DNA of 64,000 bases, from assembly GCA_902729315.2 (NCBI GenBank), contig LR746274.1, forward strand, positions 4,987,037 to 5,051,036, read 5' to 3'. Made by a program: the position numbers and the translations under genes. The notes beneath the pieces are model-generated. The model did not search any database. It was not told the DNA's origin and worked only from the letters and a program-made list of their open reading frames with translations. Below are positions 32,141-44,700 of the stretch, in pieces (within the stretch, counting starts at the first letter, position 1; each line of letters begins with the position of its first letter). Source of the stretch: Spirodela intermedia (lineage: Eukaryota > Streptophyta > Magnoliopsida > Alismatales > Araceae).

Positions 32141-32500
32141 TTACCCATCGGTGTAGTTGCTGGCAGACGGCTAATATGCAGCTACGTTCGTCTGGTTCCA
32201 GCCAAGATAACGGTGAGAAGGACGGTGAATTTGACAAGACTATTAGAGGAAGAAGAGAGCGGGGAGAGAGTTGAGTTAAATTTCATACGGGGGACCCATG
32301 ATTGGATCTACCCAATTCAGAATCGGATTCCACAAGCAAGATCCAATTACAACCCACGAATCCGAAATCCGTCGCCACCCATCCATCCTAGAGAGAGAAG
32401 TCAACGAGGCCACACGGCTTCAGACACCATCCATCTCTCTGGCTTTCAGGTCATGGAAAAAAGATGGAAAGAAAGGAGGAGGCTGCTCCGCTCCGCCTGT
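32141..32500. other. Intergenic between convergent genes
   Basis: Likely holds the 3' UTR of the minus-strand SEC14 gene. The open frames across it on the plus strand are not recognisable proteins. Confidence 0.4.
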
Positions 32501-34468
32501 TCAGGTGTTCTGGACAGGGACAAGCGGGAGCTTGCCTCCGTATATGTCAGGAATCTGGCTCTCTTCGATGTCCTCGAGCAGAGCTGCTTTCAGATTCTTG
32601 TCGTCCACAAAGACGATCTGCATTAAAAAGACGATCACGTGAAAAAAGCTCAGATATTATCCCCGTTCTCTGACAATCTGATCCCCTGTCTACTTTCAGA
32701 CAGCAAGTAGTTGACCGAATCGATAAATCTGGTAAATGGGTGGTGGGTGTTCTTGGTTAGTAGTAGCAATACCTTCTGCTTGGTGTTGTCGTCTATAAAT
32801 GGGTATATAATCTTCCACGCCTTCATGAACATGGACGGCACGTGGATCATGAACACCTTCTTGAGCCGCTCCGGGTAGTAATTCTGCCATCGTCAACGAG
32901 GGGATTTCTTCGTCATTCACCAGATCTTGGCGGGCAGATTGCTCGGAGTTCTTCGTCGTTTTTCCCAAAAAGGAATTTTTTACGGAGATTCATATGAAAA
33001 AAGAAAAAAAACCAGACCTGCATGATCTCCAGAGCGGCAAGATATGCCCGTATATCAGAATTCGCGTAGCACCAGCCCTCGAGATCTCCGATGAACACAA
33101 ACTTCTCCTTCCCCACCGGCATTCTGCATCACAGGAAGTCAAACCATGAGATCGAAGGTCCTTTCATAAGATCGAGGAAAACCGAGCAGACCCTCTCTCT
33201 CTCTCTCTCTCTTAGATCATCGTCATCATCATGGCAAGCTACTAAAAACTCGTGTTTATATGCTCGAGAAATGTTCCTTCAAACCCAGGTCAAAATTTTA
33301 TCGGATTTAATCCGTTTTCAACGGAGGAATTCTCGTTCATGATACGCATGGCAGATGAAGATCTCTCACTAACCTCGTGCATAGCTTGTCAAGCCCATAG
33401 ACGACCACGCCTGAGATGAACAGAGGGGCCATAAACAGATCAGATCGATTCATCCCTCCCTCACTGGAAAACTTCTAAATATAAACATATGTAAGCAGAT
33501 TTAAAAGGTTTCTGCAAACCCTTACGTCGGAATTCCTCGATATTTCGCTTGGAGTAGTCGTGGCGGCCGCCGAAGATGACGCCGATGGGGTGACCGGTCT
33601 TGTCGAACCCCTGGGAGAAGAGCTTCTCCTGGGAGAGCTCATGCTGGACCTCTGCCTCCGAGATGAAGCCTCTGGGGACCTGCGTCTTCCTCCACTTCAG
33701 GTACTTGAGGAACAGCGAAGAGCCCTTGCTGATGTCCAGATCACGAGCGCGCAAGAATCTACGGAGCGTCAGATCATCCACGTCCTGAAGAAGGGAACCC
33801 AGATTCAAACAGGAATAAAAATGGAGCCTTTGCAATGAAATAAATAAATAAATAAATACATGGAAAGATTTATCATGTTGCAGGAATGATTTAGTTTCGG
33901 AAACGAATGATGTATATTATTTCATCAGCTCAGATGAGAGATGTTTCACCAGACCAAGAACAGGTTTAGGCTTCTGCGTCGCCTTGCTCAGGTGGAGAGG
34001 AGTCACAGAAGCCGTAAGAATCTGAGCACTAGAAGAGGTTCAGAGGGTAGAAGCAGGAGATATTTGGTTCCCCGGGAGTGGATGGATCGAGCAGCTATTT
34101 GTGATCCTTAGGCGCTGAACAGATTTCTCGGATGTGGATGGAAACCTACGTGATCCCTTCTGATCTAGGCGGATTTCGGAGAGAAATCCCTCTCACATGC
34201 GAGATGCGAGGATCGTGAACAGGAGAAGGGAATCCGACTTCCAGGGAAATCAGAGAGGAGGTGAGAAATCAGCGGGAGCGTAGAGGAAACAGAAGAGGGT
34301 AGCTCTCCGAAGAGCAGGAAGGGGTTTGGTTGGGGGAGATGAAGCGCTCACCTTGGCGGCGGGATCCTCCCTCTCTACATACTCCCGCATCAGCGCCACC
34401 TTCTTCCTCTCCGGGCCCCCGTTCCATCCCGCCTCGCCCTCCATCCTTTGGCCGCCGGCGTCCCCCAT
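32501..34468 (-). CDS. SEC14-like CRAL-TRIO lipid-transfer protein (short plant form)
   Basis: A small cytosolic phospholipid (phosphatidylinositol-type) transfer protein family. Exons in transcript order: 34468-34352, 33784-33526, 33410-33374, 33123-33018, 32883-32773, 32617-32501. All have GT-AG borders and matching phases, giving 248 residues. The acidic N-terminus (MGDAGGQRMEGE) and AL-REYVE helix lead to a CRAL-TRIO N motif (DDLTLRRFLRARDLD, about 42-56). The lipid-binding domain follows: GFDKTGHPIGVIFGG, VVVYGLDKLC, FVFIGDLEGWCYANSD, YYPERLKKVFMIHVPSMFMKAW-type block, then DIYGGKLPLVP near the C-terminus. It resembles short Arabidopsis SEC14 proteins of about 250 aa such as At1g01630 and lacks Nodulin or GOLD tails. 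The gene converges on the Rieske gene. Exon 1 is the least certain, but its ATG, phase and content agree well. Confidence 0.93.
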
Positions 34469-34487
34469 GCCCCAGAGAGCAAGAGCG

Positions 34488-34524
<37 letters not shown>

Positions 34525-34600
34525 AGAGACAGAGAGAGAGATGCAGAGATTTGCAGAGATGCAGAGAGAGGGAAGGAGATATATCACTCAGTTGGCGACC
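34469..34600 (-). promoter_or_regulatory. Purine-repeat leader region of the SEC14 gene
   Basis: Directly upstream of the minus-strand start is a GA microsatellite (34488-34522 on the plus strand, CT on the sense strand) followed by AGAG-rich sequence. A CT-rich leader of this kind is common in plant 5' UTRs. The long open frames across it are repeat artefacts. Confidence 0.55.
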
Positions 34601-34772
34601 ATGGAGATCATCTGGGAGAGATCCGAGCGGTGGGGAAGGGGGGGTTGAAGATGTACGATCACGCAGGGGAGGTGGGGGAAGGGAGACCCACGGCAATTAA
34701 TCCGACGGAGACCGGAGCTGGTTTCTCTGACAAGACCGAGACTCTCTACACTCTTCATCATGAACTGGTGGC

Positions 34773-34819
<47 letters not shown>

Positions 34820-36430
34820 AGCGAAGAGAGAGAAGAGAGCCCCAGAAGACGATCCACGTCCTTACCCCCTCCTTCCCCCCTCCTTCCCCCCTCTACAGTC
34901 TCACGTTTAACACCTCCCGAACGAGCAAGACGATGGGCAGCTACCCCCCTCTCTCTCTCTTCTTCTCTCTCCTTCTCTCTCCTTCTCTCTCCTCTCTCTT
35001 CTTCTCTCTTTCTCTCTCTCCCTCCATGTCTCTCTCTTCCGGCGATAGTCACGTCAGCACGGGCGTCGACGTGTCGACGTTTCGGCCGCCACATCAGCTG
35101 CCAGCGACATTTTGGGCATAATCCAAGGAGAATCTTTTTTTTAATTATTAAAATATAATCTTGTCCCCAAGCGTGAGCAAACGAGTGGCGAGAATTTCAT
35201 AAGCACGTGTGAGAGAATACATGAAAAATTCGAGCTTTTAATTGCACGTGCGAAGCCTCCTCCCTTTAACAGCTGAATATATTTTTACTCCTGAAGGCCA
35301 GCTGTCAAACGATCCCTTGGCGGGCCCCCGGGGCAGCGATCTGGGCCGTTGAAAGTCAAACGAGAAACGTGGACAAGCACGGTCAGCTCATGGTATCGAA
35401 GCTAGGATGACGCTGACCATTGACTCAGAGAAATTCTTACCGTTCTCAGACCGGCAGCCGGGCAAGGTCAGAACGAGACTATGCGACCGACTCAAAGTTG
35501 GGGCCCACCCCAGTGAGATCACATTTAGTAAAATCTTGACAGCCGTATTCCAGTAGATCAATCGTGTTTAGTCATCCAAGAGGTCATCTCGACCGAGGGA
35601 TCACTCCTTTCTTCGTATTTAAACAAAAGGTCAACATCTGATCCTCTTTCTCCACGATCGTTGACACCAACTTCATCGACTCAGGTCAACCGTTAATGCG
35701 TCCCGAGATCTAACGGCACCCGTTAAAAGGACGGTGATGAGAGAGAAAGTCCGTAGCCGCCGGGCACCATTTCCGCTTATAATTACTCCACGAAAGGCGG
35801 AGCAATCTCTAGTTGTGTACCCTCCCCCTCTCCCACGTGCCACCTACGCCTACCTGTCCCCTTGTCTCTGACCGCAGCTGCATCAGAGCATTTCCTCTGG
35901 TCAAGACTTCTGCCAGAGAGAGCTTCCACCTGTCATCTACTTTGCCGCCATTTTTACTAGAAAAAAGAAAATCTATTTCTTGCGTGAACAATAAATTATT
36001 TCTTTGGAATAAAATTTTAAAAAAGTTTTTATAGCATGCGATCTATCGGTATACAATATCTTCCGATGTGGGATTATTCAACCACCAGTTTTATTGACCG
36101 GCAATTCGACCATTAATGAGGGACCTGTGAGCTTTCTTGCGCACAAAGAGAAAGAGCGCGGAGGTGGGGCCCACGGCTATTGGTTTCAGTGGCCAGAAAG
36201 AGGACGCTGGACGGTGGTGGTGATACGGACTCGTCGTTTTTCTCCGCCATCTCCCTCGGATTCCCCGGCCAGGCCGGACGACTCGTCGGTCACTGCAGCT
36301 GTCCTCTCTGTTGTAGCGGTGGTGGGAAGACTGGTAGGTGGCAACCATTACTACAATGAAAGTAGGAGGGGACAGAGAGAGAGGGAGAGAGAGAGAGAGA
36401 GGAGTTGAGACACGTTTAAGCACATCAAAT
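34601..36430. other. Upstream region of SEC14 gene, with GA/CT tracts and G-boxes
   Basis: Contains a GA tract (about 34775-34815), a CT-rich stretch (34950-35040) and another GA tract (36373-36405). Palindromic CACGTG boxes occur at 35204-35209, 35245-35250 and 35834-35839. No coding sequence was recognised on either strand, although overlapping open frames exist because of low-complexity sequence. Confidence 0.5.
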
Positions 36431-39400
36431 TAGAGAAAGGCCAACCTTCGTCGAATATGTTAGGGTCCATACATTTAGCATAGAGATCAGGGGTTATTGG
36501 AGGTTGGCACTTCAGGAAATTTAATTGGTCATAACTATTTCTGCTGCTATCTTTGTTTTCTTGAATTTATTGACTAAGTCTTATTGTCTAAATTTATCAT
36601 AGCATTTAATGATACCCAAATATTCACATAAAAATACTAAAATCCTTTTTCATCCAACTGAATTTGACCCATTGATGTGTCTACCAATAAGATTTTTTTG
36701 AAAAATTGAAATTGAAATAATAAAATAATTTTGCTTATTAATAGCACACATTAGAGGTAAAATGCGACCTGCAATGATGATGAGAGGTGGGATTCAACAA
36801 CTTGGGATGGTGTAGGCTAAAGGCCTTATCTTGCCAAAGTAGCTTAAATCCAAGTCATCATATAATTTCTACAAGACCATTTAAATTCAATTAGCTATCT
36901 TCTTTATGGATATCATAGCTGTCACCAAGTTTTCAATGATTAGTGGCCATAGCTTCTTTAATAGAGACACTATAAGCTTCAACTTTAACCAAGATCATTA
37001 TGTCTCATTTCATTATTTTTGATCAATTTGGGAGGAAATAAACTAGAATGTTTGGACTATTTTGACTATGAGGGCCAATGAGCCATACTATGCTTTGCCT
37101 AAACTTAGGCTCGAGCCATGAATATGTGAAGTTCATACTTGTTACGTCAATTTAAAAAAGCACAATATGAAAGTATTTCTTATTTACTATTGTTAATTTT
37201 TATGGAAATGTTTTGGTTTAGTAGTTAAAAATAAGGATCAATAATTAAACCTTAGTCTACATATTTTATTCAATTGTTAAATTACATAGTCATGCCTTTG
37301 ATGAGTTGAATTAGAAGCATTTTGTAGAATGATTGTGTTGGCCTTAGTGGGTAGGAAGGGAAAGTTAGAAGGGGAGAATTAATATATTCTATGATGGTCA
37401 CTAAATGATTTTGGATAGGTTTTGAGTTTGAGAAAAGTTTTGTTGACTTTTCATAAACACTAAAAAAACATTAAGATTGAGAGTAGGTGGATTCTTTTGT
37501 TCCAACAAAAATACTTGGAATAATTCTACACTTCTACTAGGAGTAGCCTTTTTAGTACTAGCTGAATGTAAAGTCATGGCTTTTGTGTGGATATTGATTG
37601 GTCTTGGTTTGATATGGTTTACGGGTCTACTCAACCCTTCTAAGAATGCTTCCTCTTAATTGTAGGAACTCCTCCCAAGTACAAGTGATCAATGCTAAAT
37701 GTCAGCATGGTTCCATACAAAGAAATTTAATACTTTGGTTATCCAACTATTAAACACTTGACATTAGATTGCTATTTCTACTATGGAGAAACAAATATGA
37801 AAAATATTTATTTTGTACTCACAAGTAAGCCAAAATCATATTAATGATGGCATAGCTAAATGATTTATTAGGGACATTAAGTGCATCACGGATTCCTGAG
37901 TGACACTTGCGATAAATGGATGCACACCAACAGCATGCATTGTGTGATTCCAGTGTGTTTTATGCACTTGACTGAGTGAACAATTGACTAGAAGATAACC
38001 TTGATTCACCTAGTCAGTAGGGGGGCAGCATGTTTATCTTGTGTGACAATAATTCAGCTTCAAATTCTTATTGGGCTTGTATTTCAGTTTAAATCTAGTA
38101 TGTGATCAAGTCCTCAACAATTTCACAGCCTTTCCTTAATTTCATGAAGGTTTCAATTTTATTTGATTTATTGAAAGTAAAAAAGACTTTAGATTTCACT
38201 TTTTGACTATTAAAGATGTTGATAGTTTTAGGAATCCTATGTTTTTTACTACTATCACAACATATTGAGGACAACTTAGTCAAAGTGCAAGACAAGATAA
38301 CCTTATAAATAATTCATATTGACATGCTATGAGTTCAATGAATTCAATCATGAGAATAAATCAGTAAATATGGTAAAGATTCCCATGATCCTTGGAAGGG
38401 GTGTAACAAATCGGGTGTCTAGATTTAACCATGGATCCATGAGATATAATCATTCTATGCTTCTTGCCTTTACTTGATCTATGTCATGTTGAAATCTATG
38501 AGAAGGGAAAGAACACATGTGATTAGGTATACCATTTTAGTGTGGCTAAATAGATTAGTGGGCAAATTCTAAGCATGGTGAAACAACTATTGAACTAGTT
38601 ATTGGACTACTCATTTGGTGTGATGATAAGGGTTAACGAATATACTCATTGGGTGCGTGAAATTGGATCATCAGATTACTAGGAAATAAACTATCCATTG
38701 AACTAGGTGGAGCTAATAAGCTCTTGTGGATCTAGACTCATTGGTGTGTTATAGAAGTAAGAGTAACTAAATTTCAATCTATTGAAGCCTTTTGAAGGGA
38801 CACACAATTAGCAAAATGTCTCTATTTATGGTGCAAATGTTGCCTCCATGATAATACTTGAAAGGGACCATTTCCACTTGAGTAGAGTGAGTTACCACTC
38901 TATTGTAGTGAATTGTCACATCTCTAGTCAACACACCAAAACAATAAATGGAATATGTTACTATTGTGTTCCCAAGTCTTCTGACACTTATCTTATAGCG
39001 TAGACTACCTAAAAACTTATTTGTGGAGGTGGGTGTTCATTGATTGAGTAGGAAGCTCTCCTTCTACCTTGGTAGCCCAAGTTTGATTGTTTCAGCCTTG
39101 TCCTCCTTCAAGCATTGTCTCTTTCAAGCCTTGGTTAGCGAAGTGTTCATCTATGTTGTACCCATCTTCATTTTTGTCTCTCACACATCTTTCACAAAAA
39201 TGGGTCTTGAAGTTCTCTCTCTTCTTCTAGTGTATTAGCTGTGATGCATATTGGGATAAAGATGGGCCACCTACTAGATTTCATGACTTCATCATGCTTT
39301 GGGTTTAGCTCAAAAAATATCTTTTAGATTTGCAGCTTGAATTCTTTATGAAAACACTAGAAGTTAGTGGAACCCAGTAATCAGATCCTTAAGAGTGGAG

Positions 39401-42400
39401 TAAGTAGGGTAGACTAAATTATTATCAATCGTCTTTCTATACTAGCATTTCATAAGAGTTCAAATAAAATAAAAAATCAAAAGAAAAAGGAGAGGGGATA
39501 TAAAATTATAACTAACCATTTCAACCACCCCCATTCTTTGTCATGGGGTGCTATTAAATAAAACACAATTAGATGATGGAATGCATGCACTAATAAGTTC
39601 TACTTGGGCAAGCTCAAAGACAAAATTCAATGCTAGAAACAAACACCACTATCTTATGTTCCTTCATGACAATACAAAATAATTTGAATTATTTTACTTC
39701 ATCCATGAAGACATTTAAGATTATTTGAGAATCTTAAATATTATTAGATGATTTCAAGGTAGTATTGACTTTTCAAAGTTACTATAGCATTTTGAAAAAC
39801 TCAACTCCACTCATATGAATATTCAATCAATTATTATGGTGATTTTAATAACAAAAGCTAGTTTAAATCAATCACCTGGTTTGAAATGGCCACATAAAAT
39901 ATCTTTTAAAGTAGAATCAATCGACATTTAAAAAATTTCAAGCTTTGTTTTCATTATTATCAATTAGTTATCCTAATCACATCATATTTCTCTAATAGGA
40001 TGTCAAAAAAATTGTATTAAATTTGGAATCTTATTCTTCTAAACTATTCTCTTCCCAATATCTAGAATGATTTCTGCATAGTGTGTTTGACTCGGTAATA
40101 GTTAATATTTATATTCATCAAAACACCAAATTTGGTTAAAATGTAAGAAAACATGTTACTGTGGATGTGAATAATTTCTTGCTTCATAAAAAATTATAAG
40201 ATCACTTTATTTATAAGTGAAGTGCTGGCGGCTAGGTCACGGCCCCATTGATTGAATAAGCCTTACTTGCCCCTCATCTATCTCTAGTCTTTCCGAAGTC
40301 AAAGAATCAGTCACAGTTATTGATATAGAAGTACGTCACATCTTGTGGAAGAAAGAGTGGGAAGTATCTCCCATTGATTGCTTACCGCTTACATGACCAC
40401 ATTGCTTATGATTTTCTTTTTCAAAGCCTCTTGGAGTGAAAAAAATTTAGGCTTAGAAAAAATTTACAAGATAAGGAGGAAATTCAACTATTTAACAAGT
40501 CTACTAGACAATGGTTGGAGACCAATCATATAAAGTTTTCAATGATCAATGATTATATGAAATCATCATAATAAGTGATGCTCTTCTAAAAACAATATAA
40601 TGAAGGATGTTTATGGCTTAGGGAATCTCACCATCTTAATTTTTTTTGAACAATTATTGACAAAAAAACAAAATATAAATGATATTATAAATAATTCAAA
40701 AGGGATGATAAATATGGAATATTTTTTGATATCAAGGAAAAAATATAAATTTTATCTTTTTTCCACTTGCTTGAGGTTTAAATGTAGTGACATATCTATT
40801 CAAATATTATAACATGGCAACTATAAGGGTAATCAACGGTGGTTCTTGGGAGATACCCCTAGTCACAAAATGAGGATTTTTTTAACTAATTGTTTCACCA
40901 ATAGAGGCAAAAACTCAAAACTTTCATTTATTTGGTGCATGCTTTCATGAAATGAGAGAACTTTCATAGTAAGTACATTGAGTCAATTTACACACTCAAT
41001 TTATTAGTCACATATTTGGATGGATGTAGCCTTCATAGTGAGCTAAAGCGAAATATGGGATTTATATATATATTGAATCAAAATTATTTATTAACAAGTA
41101 GTATGGGTGATTGAACTCTATTTTATGAAATGTATTCTTCTTTCAAAGGAATTTAAGAAAATGTACAAAAGAAAAATGGTGGCTGGAAGTAGTGCACAAG
41201 GTGATTTTGTAGCCATTTCACATGCACCATACAATTTCTTTTTTAATTTCATATATAGAGTAGTAAATGGCTAGAGAGCTTGTATGGTTCCCATTTATCT
41301 CACTAGTGTTAAATTCTACAAAAATGCACACACCACAATGATACATGATTCTTGAAGTAGGTTGATCAACCTTATATCTAGTTCATTACCTTAGCCTCTA
41401 TTTTAGTGTATCTACTAAATTAATTCTTCAAATACCCCATGTTTGTTTCTTTGGGTGCCAATGTAAACCTTCTTAAAATTCGTCAATATAACATAAACTA
41501 TAGTGAAATAACTTATCTAACCTCTATAGTGATTATGGAAAACCTAAACCTTGTTATGCTTAATAAGGGATGAAGTACGATGAATTAACTCATGAAACCT
41601 CTACAATGATCTCACGAAACTTCTACAACTTTGAAGATGGAACTTGGATGTTGATGAAGGACATGAAGTGCTTTGCAAGTTTGAAGACATAGCTTGTAGG
41701 AGGCTGAAATCTTCACTTATTGCAAAAAAGGCCTCCATTTAAATATTAACAAATATCTTGGTTTTCTATAATTTATTTGGTGTCATTTTTTTATTTCAAA
41801 TATTAATATTTTGGTGAATACATCTTTATCTTTTGCACAACCATATGGATATTTACCCTATAGAAGTAAACAATTGAGGATGCTGCCTTATATTCTTATG
41901 TCAAATCATGGCACTATCTTATCACATGGTAAATCGTTTATACTACATTTTGTTGTTTTTTGAATGTATTGATATTTTTTTGGGGGCCAATTATGCAAGC
42001 TAGATAGATCAAAATGAAGATATGTAGTATTTTTTTACATAAAAGTTTATTATAATCATTATCAGATAAATTCAAGGTTTTGTGAGACTAATCCATGAAT
42101 TTATATTCAAATCATCAATTATCTCCACAGCCAAGTTCATAAAATATAAATTGGATATCCGACGAACATGTTTTCATATATGTCTACCAATAAATGGCAA
42201 TAAATATTTTCCTAAAATAACTTCAAGGACATTAATTTACTCCCATTGTTCAGAAGCTTGAGATGCTAAGTATCTTTGAGCCAATGTAAGGGGTAATTTT
42301 TATGGAATTCTTGATTAAGAAATTTAGAGGCCCATAGTTAATATGTTGTCACTAGTCCCCCAGATTATAGGCCCATTTGAGTGACCCATTATAGGTGTTA

Positions 42401-44395
42401 TGATATTATGACCTTCTCCAAAGATAAATAGATGAAAATTGCAACCTAAGATTTTTATATAGTATTATCTACAGTGATCACTGCACTTTGAAGACCAATT
42501 AAAAAAAGAATGATCTAATCACATTATATATATAGGTATTGAAGAGTTAGCACATTAAGATTTGGCTCTTCACAAAATTGTTCAATTTCATCTTGTGAAA
42601 AAGTTCATTACATTTTTATACATGATAAATATATGAAATAATAATCTAAATGTTGTGAACTAATAAGAATGTGTCACCATTTATACATATATATGAAGTA
42701 GCAATCTAAAGTATTATCTAATACAATGTAATGTAAATGCCCTTAGTGTTGACACACACAATATGTTTTGACATATATAATGAAACATTTATTTTAGAAT
42801 TATATTTTTTTATCACGAGATAAGTTGAATTGAAAAATATTTAAATCATACATATTGATGATGTTCTATGTAATTCTATGGCTAAGAACGAATCTAAGGA
42901 GTCATGTCCTTAAGATATTCTTTTATATTGAAGTAATATATCATAATATTAAGTGATTATAAGAACATCACAACAAGTGTTGAAACGTGTGATGAAATCT
43001 CACAAATATTTAGAAAAATTTAAGTCATCAGCGAGATTTGATTGCAGCACTTGAGTAGTGTGAAAAATAAAACGTCAGTGCGAAAAATGTATGAAATATT
43101 AAAGATAAATTATGACATACATGAGATTCGATCTCAAGAAGTATGCTACGTGGAAGGGAGAAAAAGGAGGCAAAATTGTTTAAACCAAAGTGAGGAAAAT
43201 TTAAATTTGGAGTATTGTAGGTAACACATAGAAAGCTAGTGAAGATATTCAATCCAAAATATATGGTGAGTGATTGATCCAAAACTCGAGCTCATGACCA
43301 TCAAAACAATTGAGCTCAACCACCATCACAAAGTGAAATAGGAGATGGAGAAGTTGTCGCCATGTAATCTACATGGTGACACATTAGAGTTTTATGTTAA
43401 GAAAACAATAAAGTAGAAATGATGAAACTTTAATCTAATATCAAAAGCAAGACAAATAATTAAAGTTGTACATATTTCTGAAATAGAAGCCTCAAATATC
43501 ACATGTGAGAGACCTATGTGTTTTAAAGCAAATGAAGACTCAAGGTTAACATTTTATACTTTAGATCATAACACATTATCGGAGTGCAATGACTAAATGA
43601 TAGACTCAATGATAATATCTTAATTCGACCATGAAGACAAATCTGTCTGTTAATTAGTTAAATATTTTTAGACACAATTTCAAGGACATCATATCTATAA
43701 GTAAGAAAATCTGAACATAAGCATGACCAAACATGTGAACTAAAGACATGTCAAATGATCTCCTTTAAATGAGATCCTAAAAGCAAAATATTTGTGGATA
43801 AGGTACAAAGTTCTATACAAGATGCCATGAATAACTATCACGAGTGGAAAGTTTGGAAGCATAAAATTGCTGAAGGTTACTAGAGGATTAGTGGGGCAAC
43901 AAAAGTATATTCAAACTAATATAAAATTTTTCAGATATTGAAGTGATATGAATCTATTAAAATATAAGTAGAGGGAGTCAAGAACAAACAAAGCCAACAT
44001 TGAATGAAGAAATCTTTATCCAAATAACTCATGGATGTAATAAAATCAATCATACTCAATCCTCTGTAGTAAAACATCATGGGCTTCAAAGATAGAATCA
44101 TAACATCATCATTCTTAATCATCTATGGTAACGTATGAATTAAATAATTGCATTGAAGACTGTTGATGTACTTTTATAATTATATTTAAATGCCCAACAT
44201 CTTATAAAATTTATAACTAAGACTCAATAGTATTTTAGTACAAGTGTAAATCTTAGGTTGAACACAAGGAGATTAATTAATCCATCATGAAAATTTGATT
44301 TAATTTATAAATATATATTTTTAATTTTATTATTATTTAATAGAAATAATTAAGATAAAAAGTATTACAAATATTAAGGACATAAATAAATTTAT
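36431..44395. other. AT-rich gene desert of decayed repeats
   Basis: About 8 kb with few open frames longer than 60 codons and none with a recognisable domain. It probably consists of old transposon debris that I could not classify by eye. Confidence 0.6.
40217..40440. other. Short patch of higher GC in the desert
   Basis: This stretch differs in composition from its surroundings, beginning near GTGCTGGCGGCTAGG. It could be a fragment inserted from elsewhere, for example organelle DNA. I do not recognise the source. Confidence 0.25.
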
Positions 44396-44700
44396 ATGAA
44401 AGAAATAAAAGAGAAGAGAAGAAAAATGAGAGGGCAAAGGAGAGAAGGAAGAAAAAAGAAAATTATTTTAGAGAAGGGAATGGTTTTTAGAGAAATAGAA
44501 AGAAATCTTGAGAGAGAAATAAAAAGATGGATTTTGAGAGAGATATCTCAAGAAAGAGAGAGAGAGAGAGAGGGATCTCACAAGGAGAGAGGGAGAGAGG
44601 GAGAGAGAGATTTCATAAAAGGAAGAGAGGGAGAAGGAGATAGAGAACTCAATAGAGAGAGAAAGTTCTCATGAGAGGGAGAGAGAGAGAGTTTAGACAA
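44396..44700 (+). repeat. Purine-rich GA/GAA tract
   Basis: About 300 bp that is almost all A and G on the plus strand, with multiple GAGAGAGA runs and AGGGAGAG units. The 92-codon open frame across it is a low-complexity artefact. Confidence 0.85.

Noticed and set aside
34330-35121. A 263-codon open frame and several others across GA/CT tracts upstream of the SEC14 gene
   Set aside because: The translation is dominated by Arg-Glu and Ser-Leu runs from microsatellites, occurs in several frames on both strands, and has no domain.
37477-37659. A 60-codon frame with a hydrophobic segment (FVWILIGLGLIWF)
   Set aside because: It lies in repeat debris with no upstream gene context, splice partners or recognised family.
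44396-44674. A 92-codon open frame rich in Glu, Arg and Lys
   Set aside because: It is a translation of a purine tract, which rarely contains stops. No protein family is recognisable.
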